From: Gonocerus acuteangulatus
Taxonomy: Eukaryota > Arthropoda > Insecta > Hemiptera > Coreidae
Assembly: GCA_946811695.1 (NCBI GenBank)
Contig: OX328132.1
Coordinates: 55,342,909 to 55,406,908, forward strand
Direction of reading: 5' to 3'
DNA: 64,000 nucleotides
Each line of letters opens with the position of its first letter. The stretch's first letter is position 1. A program made the position numbers and the translations under genes. Positions 33,271 to 42,224 of the stretch are shown piece after piece. The notes under the pieces are model-generated. The model worked only from the letters and a program-made list of their open reading frames with translations, searched no databases and was not told the origin of the DNA.

Positions 33271-34003
33271 TTTTTATTTGAATTTCAATTAAATCCCTAG
33301 GGTAATTATTTTCCTTGAACAAATTTCTCAATTGATTTTTTATTTCACTGTAAAATTTAGGAGATGTTCTCCGTAAAGCTGATAATGTTCTATTATATAA
33401 AAGGTTCTTTTTGAAATTAAAAGGGTGGCTGGAATAAAAATTAATCATCCTTGTTAAATGATATGTCTTAGGTTTCCATTTATACTCTAGGAAATTATTC
33501 TCATTTCTAATTATTTCCATATCCAAAAATCCCAAACTCTTATTCACTTCTAACTCTTTTGTAAATTGCAAATTATTGCATTTATTATTAAAATTTTTTA
33601 AAAGCTCATCTATGTAATTTTCTTTTGCGCATAAGATAAGGTCATCAACGTATCTGTATAAAAACTGTATTTTAATTTTGACCTCCGAAATAAGTTCTAT
33701 AAGAATAGAATTCATAACTATTCCACTAATAGCTATTGAAAGTGGGTTTCCCATCTGTATGCCATAAAGTTGTTTATATAATTTATTATTAAATTGAAAA
33801 TATCCAAATTTGCAACATAAGCGAATTCCTTCAATGAATAATTCTTTATTTTTAAGTTTTGTGTGTTTTTCAATCTGGTTCCAATTGTTATTCATTATTT
33901 TGATTGCTAACTCTACGGGAATATTTGCGAACATGTTAACCACGTAAAATGATACTAATTTAAAATCCGGTAAAATCTTAAAAAATTCCGGTAAAAAACA
34001 AAG
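33254..34003 (-). pseudogene. Penelope-like reverse transcriptase
   Basis: Reading on the minus strand from the junction near 34003: EFFKILPDFKLVSFYVVNMF carries motif A, followed by FANIPVELA. Then come YGIQMGNPLSIAISGIVMN (the PLE G.PMG.PLS motif), FLYRYVDDLILC (motif C with YVDD, residues 140-143 of the open frame) and KSLGFLDMEI. The thumb-like FYSSHPFNFKK and RTLSALRRTSPKFY regions follow. PLE RTs are related to telomerase RT and make the element's DNA copy at the target. The motif A aspartate is replaced by Tyr (codon 33944-33946), which should abolish catalysis. The frame opens 27 residues early inside the inverted linker copy; those residues are not native. A frameshift ends the frame at 33254. 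Confidence 0.85.
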
Positions 34004-34613
34004 ATTATTGGTGCAAACTAATATTAAACATTTTTTCATTAAAAATAACGGCAGATTAAAAGAAACCACGTTAAATAATCACTTATTTTTACAAAAAAGG
34101 AAGCAATTGGTTTTAAATAACAATATTGACAAAGATATAAATCCAATTAAGCAATACTTTACTTTCGATTATCATCCTCTTATAGAAAACAAAATAAAAA
34201 CAATATGTAAAGATGTTTGTAAAATTGGCTGGAAATATAAACATACAATAAACAATGTATTTAGTAATATTAAAGACAGGGTTAAAGCATCAAGCTCAAA
34301 ATGTAATATTTATAAATTCAACTGCAACGACTGTAACAAATGTTATATTGGGGAATCTGCGCAATTATTAGGTAAAAGAATTATACAACACGTAAAGAGC
34401 ATTGACACACAAGAAAACGGTACAGCGGATCATGCAATAACAAAAAAACACGGTTTCAATTTTAAAGAATTCAAAATATTAAATAAAGAAAGAAATACCC
34501 TAAAAAGAAAAATAAAAGAAAATATTTATATTTTGAAAAATTCGAAAATAGCAGTGAACAAAAGAACCGATCTGAAAAATTTACACCAAATTTTCCATGG
34601 TATAATAGATTAA
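34004..34613 (+). pseudogene. PLE linker and GIY-YIG endonuclease
   Basis: Counting from the methionine at 34008 (201 residues), residues 1-75 repeat the linker. Residues 99-115 read CNIYKFNCNDCNKCYIG, the PLE form of GIY-YIG with a preceding C..C..C cluster. Arg124 and His128 (GKRIIQH) and His142/His148 (ADHAITKKH) follow, and KENIYI supplies the conserved acidic residue near 171. The GIY-YIG domain nicks target DNA for insertion in canonical PLEs. The domain looks intact to the stop at 34611-34613, but it is separated from its RT by inversion. The start codon is not native. Confidence 0.85.
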
Positions 34614-34931
34614 TACCCAAAAAATTAAAATATATTTGACGAGTAGACTTAACTATTTATTTATTTATTTATTTATTTATTGTTATTATCGTTGCTAGGC
34701 GATAAAACAGTCAAAACATTAGTTAAGGAACATAATAACTAATAAAGAAAAATCTGTCATGATAAATATAGATATTGTCTAGAGTATCTGTAAGTACTGT
34801 TTATGTTAAGAGTTACTTTTATATTTAGTCATGTGTTCTTCAGTGCGTTTGTTTAGTATTTGAATGTATATATCTTACTGGTATATATTACTTATTTTCT
34901 GATAAAATAATTATTCGTTATTATATGCTCG

Positions 34932-35113
34932 TCATATTCTGTCAAATAAGTTGTATTTTTTCAAGTAAGTGTAAATGTTGTCAATATATTGGCTGCCGTG
35001 GGAGAGTAGGTCTGTCATGTTGTCCGGTAAGTCATAGTTCTGTCTCCGTAGACATTCTGTCAATATGTGTTTTATTGTCAGTGGAGTGTTACATATTTCA
35101 CATGTCGGACTGT
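34932..35113 (-). pseudogene. LINE ORF2 C-terminal zinc-motif fragment
   Basis: On the minus strand SPTCEICNTPLTIKHILTEC gives the C..C....T.KHIL.EC signature of Jockey-related LINEs, followed by a tail ending YLKKYNLFDRI and a stop at 34932-34934. Upstream RNase H or RT sequence is not recognisable. The fragment starts about 250 bp beyond the PLE tail. Its motif is very similar to that at 21.4 kb but in a separate copy. Confidence 0.7.
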
Positions 35114-35436
35114 GAAAACAACTAAGGACTTAACTAGGAAAACAACTAAGGACAGATAACGACAGGGCCATTTTGGCAATCCACTTACAGGGTTAGTAAT
35201 AAGCCGGACTCCAGAGGGAGTACTTGGGAACGAGAGGACTTCCTTGCAAGGTAGGACTTAACACTTTTTATAAAAATATGTAATTTAGTTATAATTATTT
35301 CAATATTTAGGGATGGGGTAATATTTAAGTGAGCATGATATTTTTTTTAATGCATTTTGTGGAACATTGATAGTTTTAATATAATAAAAAAAGGTTTCTG
35401 TGATGTTAAAAAAAAATGATATTTTGTTGTAGAAGT

Positions 35437-35481
35437 GCCCCTGAAGAGGTGCGAAGAAAAGACGCACGAAACATGTCGGGC
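35437..35481 (+). ncRNA. Hammerhead-ribozyme-like motif (type I layout)
   Basis: Stem I GCCC (35437-35440) pairs with GGGC (35478-35481). The core CTGAAGA is at 35441-35447. A perfect 5-bp helix II is formed by GTGCG (35449-35453) and CGCAC (35463-35467). GAAA is at 35468-35471. A minimal helix III (C-AT-G) leads to the cleavage triplet GTC (35475-35477). All expected parts of a short type I hammerhead are in order. The one departure is an extra G between CTGAAGA and helix II. Hammerhead motifs with very short helix III are known from Penelope-like elements, and a PLE lies 0.8 kb upstream. Activity is not shown. Confidence 0.5.
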
Positions 35482-35550
35482 CCAATAAATAAAGTAGTAT
35501 AAAAAAAGGGAAGACTGCTTTAATGACCTCATGCCTACTAGGATAAAAAA

Positions 35551-35552
<2 letters not shown>

Positions 35553-35593
<41 letters not shown>
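35553..35593. repeat. (AT)n microsatellite
   Basis: About 40 bp of AT between the two facing hammerhead-like motifs. Confidence 0.9.
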
Positions 35594-35597
<4 letters not shown>

Positions 35598-35670
35598 TTT
35601 ATTCTTTATATATGGCCCAGGTCAAAAGAATAGTACTCCAATTTTCTTTGTACTATTTTATTTTTTGTAT

Positions 35671-35712
35671 GCCCTACATGTTTCGTTGCCTTTATGTCAC
35701 CTCCTCAGGGGC
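35671..35712 (-). ncRNA. Second hammerhead-like motif, opposite strand
   Basis: On the minus strand: GCCC (35712-35709), CTGAGGA (35708-35702), a weak helix II (GGTGAC..GGCAAC), GAAA (35684-35681), C-AT-G, cleavage triplet GTA, then GGGC (35674-35671) pairing with the first GCCC. Stem I and the core match the plus-strand motif; helix II has decayed. Confidence 0.4.
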
Positions 35713-35719
35713 CATTACA

Positions 35720-36138
35720 TCCCCATGTGTGGTTAGCTCGCCACCCATACTAATACTGACGTGAGTATAAAAATGATTTCCCAAAAGCTACAAGTGATTG
35801 GAGAATTCGTGAGTTGTCAATTCGAGTTGGAGATGACTTGTAAACGGAGGAAGGTGGAAATCCAACCCCAGGACGTGGGGCTGGATTTCCCAAAAGGGGA
35901 AAGAAAGGGCTGTGGGGCTGCATCCCCCTCCCCAAAAAAATGTTTGATTTAATCGATAAAAATGTGTCATAAATACCTCAAAAGTATGTTAAATAAGATC
36001 ATTTGGTTTAGCGGTATTTGATTGGGAGTAATGGAGTTTTGGTTGGGTTACAATTCCATGTTCTAAATTGTTAACTTTGAACGGCAATTCGATTGGAGAC
36101 ATGGCTGCGATTGAGTGAGTTTTGATAAGAACATTTCG

Positions 36139-36181
<43 letters not shown>

Positions 36182-36405
36182 ATAAAAACGAAAAATGTGT
36201 TCAACGTGTGCCATGGTTTACTAGGCGTCACAGGACCTCAAAACTCAACATTTCGCTTAAAAATATTTGAAATTTTCCCCAAAACCCCCCGATGATCTCA
36301 GCCCCTCCCGAAATACGACCTTGTCCCAGGAAGCCAATTTACATCATTTTTCACGATTTTAGAAATCGACTTATTCTGGTGAAAATAACACGAGAGGGCT
36401 CACAG
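35720..36405. other. Stretch without recognised gene, with a 37-nt A run
   Basis: An uninterrupted A run at 36142-36178 could be a retroposon tail, but the sequence upstream is not one I recognise. A GC-richer patch lies near 35835-35940. Confidence 0.4.
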
Positions 36406-36408
36406 AAA

Positions 36409-36530
36409 AGTCTAGTGGTTATCGCCTTAGATTCCTGTGCGGGAGATGGGGTTCGAGTCCTGCCAGCAGCGGGGATGCACCATGGATGTCCGCGTTAAAG
36501 GCCCAGACGTCGGTGCGCCGTAAACAAAAA
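36409..36530 (+). mobile_element. SINE-A copy, 5' truncated
   Basis: TCTAGTGGTTATCGCCTTAG, GCGGGAGATGGGGTTCGAGT (B box) and a shortened body, then CATGGATGTCCGCGTTAAAG and GTCGGTGCGCCGTAAAC. It starts inside the A-box region. Confidence 0.65.
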
Positions 36531-36534
36531 GAAA

Positions 36535-37175
36535 TATGACAGGAGGCCCTAAATTAGTACTTATTAATATAAATATTATCTCTCGCTATCTACAAGACAA
36601 TGACGGAATAACATGAGTCGAATTGCAGAGCACATAATCGTAACCAGCCTCATTACTTGGCTAATGTCATCAAAGTCTCTGCAATATGTTTGCTGATGAG
36701 GTACTCCTGACAGACAGCAATGACTGTGTTGTAAGAACATCTACGGGCATTGCTCCATGTAGAGGGTGTATTAGTGAGTAAATGTGAATGTGGCTGAGAA
36801 TGAACTACTGAATGAAGGAGTCATTGTGAATGACTGGTGAACTAGGATTCTACCATTCATGTACTCAGCGACGTAGCGTCGAATCGGCGATGACTCTACA
36901 CATTTAGACCACTTTACCTCTGTTCCTTTCCATCGTCTCAACACCCTTCCCTTCCTTTCCTCATTCTTCCTCAACTCATCACTCTTACTCATTATCAAGG
37001 ATTCTACGTATAAGTTTGTGTAAAATACTCTGCAGAACTTGTATTTTTATCAATGAATCGATTAGTTTTAATAGAAACAATGCGTAGAATAGGTAATTTC
37101 TTACCATTAATCCTTGCACATCAGACGCTTCATTAGCGTCTAAGTCAATATATGACAATATTTGACATATTCCGC
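36535..37175. other. Stretch without recognised gene
   Basis: No coding or element signature was recognised. Confidence 0.35.
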
Positions 37176-37177
37176 CC

Positions 37178-37296
37178 AAGGCTGCACCTACACTGATCAG
37201 ATCTGACCAATGTAGGCACCTCCATAGAGATGAATGCGTTGGTTTTTCTTCCGACAGTCGGTGGCTATCGGACCGGGACCAATGTAGGTGCCCCCT
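37178..37296. mobile_element. ATCGG-family MITE, internally deleted copy
   Basis: It starts AAGGCTGCACCTACACTG and ends CCAATGTAGGTGCCCCCT, which are imperfect inverted ends. The 3' part (TTCTTCCGACAGTCGGTGGC) is shared with the next copy. Confidence 0.5.
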
Positions 37297-37717
37297 AAGG
37301 CTACACCTACATTGGATCCGTTTTTGTCCTGATACGATCCGAACCGATTTCGGTTGACCGACAGCGGCCGACGTGAGTGCCTACATTGGTCCAGACCTCA
37401 TCCAATACGATTTAGTCACAGCTCGTCAGTAACGAACTCATAGTTAAAAATAAAATAAAAAATGCATTGGAATCGGTCAAGTTGTAGAGACTGTAGACCA
37501 TTTTGAAACACAATATGTCCTTTGGCACCATTTTGCTTCGTCGGTCCGAAATCAGTCTAGAAACAAACAAGGTTGAACGGCCGAGAATCGGTGGCCATCG
37601 GATCGGATCGGATCGGGAACAATGTAGGCACCTCCATTGATATGAATGCATTTGCTTTTCTTCCGACAGTCGGTGGCTATCGGATCAGATCAGATCGGGA
37701 CCAGTGTCTTAGCCCCC
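37297..37717. mobile_element. ATCGG-family MITE, longer copy
   Basis: It starts AAGGCTACACCTACATTGGA directly after the previous copy. It contains TCGGTTGACCGACAGCGGCC, AACGGCCGAGAATCGGTGGC and a run of ATCGG pentamers near 37597-37616, then ends near CCAGTGTCTTAGCCCCC. The same sequence occurs in reverse at 53080-53530. TIR-like ends suggest a DNA-transposon MITE; no TSD was confirmed. Confidence 0.55.
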
Positions 37718-37770
37718 AAGTCTATACATACATTGGACCTGTTTTTCTCCCGATCCGATATCGGTTGTTA
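37718..37770. mobile_element. ATCGG-family MITE, 5' end of a third copy
   Basis: AAGTCTATACATACATTGGA and CTCCCGATCCGATATCGGTT repeat the start of the family immediately after the second copy, giving a head-to-tail series. Confidence 0.45.
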
Positions 37771-37811
37771 AAAGTCATGGCGTTCTTCCTCCATCCCCTT
37801 GACATTTCTTG

Positions 37812-37900
37812 CTGAAGAAGGCTGCCAAAGAGTATGCCGAATAGTTTCCTTTGAGCCGAATCCCAACCATTTCTTCACTTATTATTATCTCAACGGCCAA
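37812..37900 (+). repeat. Family H copy: hammerhead-like motif plus unit
   Basis: GCTGAAGAAGGCTGCCAAAG then AGTATGCCGAATAG gives CTGAAGA and a GGC..GCC stem, but GAAA has become GAAT. The downstream phrase AGCCGAATCCCAACCATTTC is as in the 14.5-kb array. Confidence 0.45.
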
Positions 37901-38216
37901 GAATCTTCATCTCAGTAAAACTGTATAGTTTAAGTGAGTATAGTCTCCTTTTTGTTAAAAAGAGATCTATATGGTTTTAAAACATTCATAGAAAAGTATA
38001 CCTCTAAAGCAATAATTGCTCGGAAGGAATAGGCTTACAAGGAAAATAAGGATAACTGGTGAACAAATCACTTATTTCATGAAAGACTTGGGTTTCGACA
38101 ACTCAAAACTAAATGAATACATACACAGAGCAGAAGCACCCGAGATAATCTTCCTTATACAATGTAAATTTTAAGAACAGAGACACGCCTTACGCTTATC
38201 CAAGAGAGTCTTACAA

Positions 38217-38886
38217 TAGAGATGGGCGATAGTCGATAGTTCAGCACTATCGATAGGCCGATACTATCGGTTAAAAAATATCGATACTATATATTGTTAT
38301 TCGATAGTGTCTTCCCCTATTCCGTACGTACCTGTCCAATAAAGAATTTAATGTTATTGAGTTGAATTATCTATTACATGCAGGATTAGGTATATTTATA
38401 ACATTACACAAAGGTTTATAACGAAAAACGAATTTATCTAAATTTATAAAAAGCATTTAAAAAGATAAAAATATCAAGAGGCACAAAAAAGTGCAATTTT
38501 TTCAAACTGTTATAGTGTTTCTCCTTGAGCCACATATTACCAAAAATGAAAAACAACATTTCCGATTTTCTTTGGCTCAGTCTGGTCCGTTGCTCAGAAA
38601 TTACTTTTTCAGCGGCTGAAAATACTCGTTCTGAGGCTACAGACGAGCCTGGAATACAAAGTTATTTTCTGCCTACATTATGTAGTTGGTTGTTTACACC
38701 AGACGGTTACTTTTCAGTATTTAATTCACCAGAAGTGTCAGTATTTAATACCACAGCTCTCCAGATGAGAACTTTAATTCTAAAAAAAAGTAATAACTCT
38801 ATCGATTGTTCATGACTATCGATAGCTCCTATCGATAAATATGAACTATCGATATATCGATAGTAACTATACCTACACAACACCTA
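38217..38886 (-). mobile_element. hAT element with perfect 8-bp TSD (TATCGATA family)
   Basis: The 8-mer TCTTACAA is present at both 38209-38216 and 38887-38894. The left end is TAGAGATGGGCGATAGTCGA; the right end, reverse complemented, begins TAGGTGTTGTGTAGGTATAG. Subterminal regions are packed with TATCGATAG dyads. The interior encodes the C-terminal end of a hAT transposase on the minus strand, so this is a 670-bp deletion derivative. A related 958-bp copy is at 56720-57677. Confidence 0.8.
38434..38750 (-). pseudogene. hAT transposase C-terminal (dimerisation) remnant
   Basis: The minus frame contains ASERVFSAAEKVISEQRTRL followed by SQRKSEMLFF, the hATC dimerisation signature (SERVFSAAG..ISE.R.RL....E.LLFL). 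It runs to a stop at 38434-38436. An in-frame TAA lies just upstream of LCIPGSSV, where the sister copy has RKYLCVPG, so a tyrosine codon became a stop. Catalytic DDE regions are absent. The plus-strand 96-residue frame here is the antisense shadow. Confidence 0.8.
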
Positions 38887-39321
38887 TCTTACAACAGACT
38901 TCTCCCTAGTCCTCCTGTATTATACTTAACGCTTACACGTTTGTAACCAGACTTTGGTAAGTAGGGTCCAGACGATATCGTGTCCTGTCACCCAATCACA
39001 ATGCCTGTATTGGTATGAGATAGTTATTCTTTCAACATGTCTGGGGTAGACATTCTTGTCTTCGATGTCAGAAGACATTTTTTTTTACTTTTTTATTAGT
39101 AATATGTTTAATTAACATATGTACATTTGTAAAGTAGATTAGTTAAGTGTGCTCACACTTAAAGTCGGAATACATGTATCCTTTTGTCAAGGCATTTACA
39201 TATTTTCTGGAGGCCCGGTGGTCAGTGGGGCCAAACAACATTTCGTGTTTCAAAAAAACTGCAGCCTCCAAATCTTAACCGCTTTCAATGCATTTGTTTT
39301 TAGATTACAGCTAATAAAAGT

Positions 39322-39325
<4 letters not shown>

Positions 39326-39362
<37 letters not shown>
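39326..39362. repeat. (AT)n microsatellite
   Basis: It directly precedes the SINE-B; the insertion duplicated its end. Confidence 0.9.
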
Positions 39363-39364
<2 letters not shown>

Positions 39365-39369
39365 CGTAA

Positions 39370-39724
39370 GTGGGGCGAGGTTAGCTCAGTGGTAGAGCAC
39401 TCGACTAATGAACTGGAGGACCAGGTTCAAAACCCGAGCGCGCACTAAAGATTTTTTCTTCTAGTGCTCCCGTTCGAGGGTTGGATTTGGGATCCCAGAT
39501 CGTCCCTAGGCTCACCCAACCTTTAATTAATTTAATTAATAATGGGTACCTTGGGTGCTAATGACTCTAGCAGTCGAAGCAGCCATGGGGAAAATCAGGC
39601 GGCCGGAGCATAGTGTTGACCACACTATCTCCCTAGTGTGCCGTACGGTCAAGAATCAGATACCTCTACAGTATCTGCCCCTCTGGGCCCTTGTGGCCTG
39701 TTACGGGACTGTTTTTTTTTTTTT
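39370..39724 (+). mobile_element. SINE-B, full length, tRNA-Ile-like head
   Basis: The 12-mer TATATAACGTAA flanks it on both sides (39358-39369 and 39725-39736). The head has an A box (TTAGCTCAGTGGTAGAGCA) and a B box (GGTTCAAAACC). The loop CTAATGA would give anticodon AAT (Ile). The body has TCCCTAGGCTCACCCAACC, GGGTACCTTGGGTG, CACACTATCTCCCTAGTGTG and CTACAGTATCTGCCCC, then a T-rich end. Pol III transcription is expected from the boxes. The acceptor stem does not pair, so it is not a functional tRNA. Confidence 0.8.
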
Positions 39725-40034
39725 TATATAACGTAAATAATTCACGAACTTTTAAAATTGAACATAAAATAATATTTTATTATTCATCTAACATAATATC
39801 AGCATTGATATCATTAAAATTAAAAAAAAAAAAGAACATTTAAAATATGGCTAGACAAAGTTGTTCTAAATTTTATGTACTTTAATTTTTTTGGAAAAAA
39901 AAGCATTGAATTCGGTTAAGATTTGGATGTTGAAGCCTTTTTTAAAACACGAAATGTCGTTTGGCCCACTAGGGGTGGTGGCTTTTCTGTGGAAAAAAGA
40001 AATGGCATCATCCCTAAAGAGAAAAGAGTGATGA

Positions 40035-40100
40035 CCTATTGATAACCCGTCCTAAATGTCTGACTTAATTAAAAATGGACGTTAATATTTAAATAAATTT
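40035..40100 (-). repeat. Dispersed repeat E, copy 3
   Basis: On the minus strand TTTAAATATTAACGTCCATT then TTTAGGACGGGTTATCAATA, matching the copies at 9.35 and 30.96 kb. Confidence 0.5.
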
Positions 40101-40291
40101 ACATATTTATATACATAAACCAGGATTCTCTATGACCGAGAGGAATGTCTTTACTAGTTCCAAACATTGTGAAGTATTTGAAAGAATAAAGCAGAAGATA
40201 TTGTCGAAAGAGGTTTCAAAGGATTCTCGTGGATTGTGGAAACATAGTATCGTAATACTGACTAACAAATAAAGCAGTGCCCCTTTTACAG

Positions 40292-40440
40292 TGTACCACG
40301 GAACAACAATGATATTGTCATTTCCATTCTGTTTGCTTGGAGTGCTTGCAATAATGGTCTGCTTGTTTACTGCCGAAGGACGTGGAGACTCCATAATCAG
40401 GAGTGAATGTTTGAAGAGGGATCCAAGAGAAAAGGACAAG
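40292..40440 (+). CDS. Candidate first coding exon of a secreted protein
   Basis: A pyrimidine-rich acceptor (GCCCCTTTTACAG, AG at 40290-40291) precedes, and a strong donor (GACAAG then GTAAAT at 40441) follows, a 149-bp interval. From ATG at 40309 (context CAACAATGA) the frame runs exactly 44 codons to the donor, so the intron would be phase 0. The peptide starts MILSFPFCLLGVLAIMVCLF, a hydrophobic signal-peptide core, followed by TAEGRG (a plausible cleavage site) and a charged, cysteine-containing segment (SECLKRDPREKDK). This could be a small secreted protein of the host. No downstream exon or homologue was recognised, and an overlapping 126-residue minus frame shows that chance ORFs occur here. 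Confidence 0.3.
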
Positions 40441-41154
40441 GTAAATTGCCTGGAGAGGTGGATTAGTAAAGGGAGTTTGGAAAACAATTCAATAATCCTT
40501 TAGTGAAAGGCAAACGAGTATCGACTGTCTACCTGCCACTCGCTTCCCGCCTCCGTTTACAAAGCTATATTGACCCTTGGTCAATAGAGACTTGCAAACA
40601 ATTCCTATGTCCCCCCCCCCCCCACACCCACCTACTTGTTTCATCTCTCTCACGTTCTCTCACTCTCTCTCTTTGGGATATAACCGCTCAGGGTGTTGTG
40701 AGCATTCAAATGTAGGCCTCAAAGCCACTTAAGGTTGTGGATTGTCGAATCTCTCTTCCAGCATGGAGGGTTCCTTATGGTGCAATTTTTCTGCACTCCT
40801 TCAAATCTCCTAACACGTTCGCTGCGGCTTTCGTTGTTTAGAAATACCTCAGTATCGGGTGCAATTTTTGTTTGAATTGTTTCATGTAGACATTTTTGTT
40901 TATAAAAAAATCATAAAAAATCTTCCATTCAGCCGATTTGAAAACGTAAAACACTGTTGGAAAGCTCAAACAATACTGAAGGCAACCGTCTTTACCTGAA
41001 GCTGAGAAAGTGAATCCCCTCCATTTACGCCTTTTAAATCTATAGGGAAAAGTAATGGAGGAGTGTCCTTCCAAAGGGACACTCCTAAGCGGGTAGGATC
41101 TCGAAAGTGTTAAGGTAACAGAAAGAAAACGTATTATTAAATTCATTTCATATT

Positions 41155-41400
41155 TTCAGTGCTTTTCCTCCCTTCCTCCATAGGGAGGAAAACCGCTAAT
41201 GATGATAATCCCATGATGTAAGTCGGAAGTGTGACTGATTCTATTGAAATTCGGCACAAGAATAATTTGTGCAATTAAAGGGTCATGTTCGTTAGCCAGC
41301 AGAATCCGCCCTTGGGATAATTTTGTTTGGGCGATGCGCGCTAAAAAAAAAAAATCGTGGCGCTTCCGTTTTTGAGTTAATAGGCTCCCAGGTACACTAA
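41155..41400 (-). repeat. Dispersed repeat D, minus copy
   Basis: On the minus strand AACTCAAAAACGGAAGCGCC, GCATCGCCCAAAC, GAACATGACCC, TGTGCCGAATTTCAATAGAA, CACTTCCGACTTACATCATG and AGCGGTTTTCCTCCCTATGG preserve the order of repeat D. Confidence 0.5.
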
Positions 41401-42150
41401 TCTAAATCTAATGATTTTTCGCATTCGTAAGGGCATATCTACAATCGCAGTCGGAAAAATGAAAAAAAAAAAAAAAACTAGGTTTTTCTTCGAATCTTAA
41501 AAAATATTCTTATAACTCTAAACCGGTTGAGAAATTTTAGTAAACGTAAAGAATGCTGTTTTTAGTTGTAAAATGGATTTTTCAGTAAAACGAGGTAAGG
41601 GGGGTTTTGGCAACAAGTTGGCTACTGTCTGTTTTCTGAGCGTTGTTGCGCCTCAAATCTCGCTTCTCTTCTAGATTTCATTAAGGTAGGTGTTTTCATT
41701 TTTGAGTTAGATGTTGAGAGGGGGAAGTAAATCTTAAATTCGCGTGTTCTTTTTTTCTATTTTATTTTTTACTACTACTTACATTCATAACTCGTGCAGA
41801 TTTTTCCAAGGCGTCAAAATATTCATAATGAAATTTCATTTGTCCTAACTGGCCGAAATTTAATCATAATTTTCTTGAAGCATGAATTACTTTGAACAAT
41901 GTTAACTTTTTGGCTTAAATCAATTGCAAATTTGTGCATTAACTATCAACCCCCCTCATTTCATTCGATCGTTGTGTGTCGCTCAACACACAAAGGCACG
42001 AAACATTTCGGGCAAAAGATCGCAAATTAAAAAGACAATTTGAACGAATGGTGAACTACATTATTGACCCCCTGCCATAAAAAGAAATAAGAAAAAGTGA
42101 AAAATATATATTGGGCCATCTTTGGAAGAATTAATATAAATATAAATCTG

Positions 42151-42154
42151 TATA

Positions 42155-42222
<68 letters not shown>
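42151..42222. repeat. (AT)n microsatellite
   Basis: About 70 bp of TA with one G interruption near the start. Confidence 0.9.

Positions 42223-42224
<2 letters not shown>

Larger units (their letters stand above)
32754..34680. mobile_element. Penelope-like element with opposed halves
   Basis: The minus strand from about 34003 down to about 32760 encodes PLE reverse transcriptase then the linker. The plus strand from about 34004 to 34613 encodes part of the same linker followed by the GIY-YIG endonuclease. The linker of about 240 bp is thus present twice in inverted orientation (about 32760-33000 and 34004-34243). A TTTA/TATT repeat follows the endonuclease stop at about 34650-34682. The arrangement looks like a 5' inversion during target-primed reverse transcription, or a later rearrangement. 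It cannot express one continuous protein. Confidence 0.8.
39201..39992. mobile_element. Foldback repeat containing SINE-B
   Basis: The left arm (about 39201-39293) contains GGCCAAACAACATTTCGTGT and CCAAATCTTAACCG. The right arm (about 39901-39992) is its reverse complement, with ACACGAAATGTCGTTTGGCC and CGGTTAAGATTTGG. Arms are about 90 bp with mismatches. The 600-bp spacer is mostly a later SINE-B insertion plus an AT run, so the original loop was about 250 bp. Confidence 0.65.

Noticed and set aside
38525..38815. 96-residue plus-strand frame similar to a minus-strand frame at 56955-57203
   Set aside because: Both are antisense to the hAT transposase C-terminus; the SERVFSAA/SEQRTRLS motif lies on the other strand in each copy, so the shared sequence is explained by the hAT family.
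39373..39446. Functional tRNA-Ile gene
   Set aside because: A and B boxes are present, but the acceptor and anticodon stems pair poorly and the sequence continues into a SINE body with TSDs.
40107..40487. 126-residue minus-strand frame
   Set aside because: No recognised domain; it overlaps the better-supported spliced exon candidate on the plus strand.
41975..42014. Hammerhead motif around GGCACGAAACATTTCGGGC
   Set aside because: GAAAC and GGGC are present, but there is no CTGANGA box; the upstream hairpin TTGTGTGT/ACACACAA does not fit the fold.
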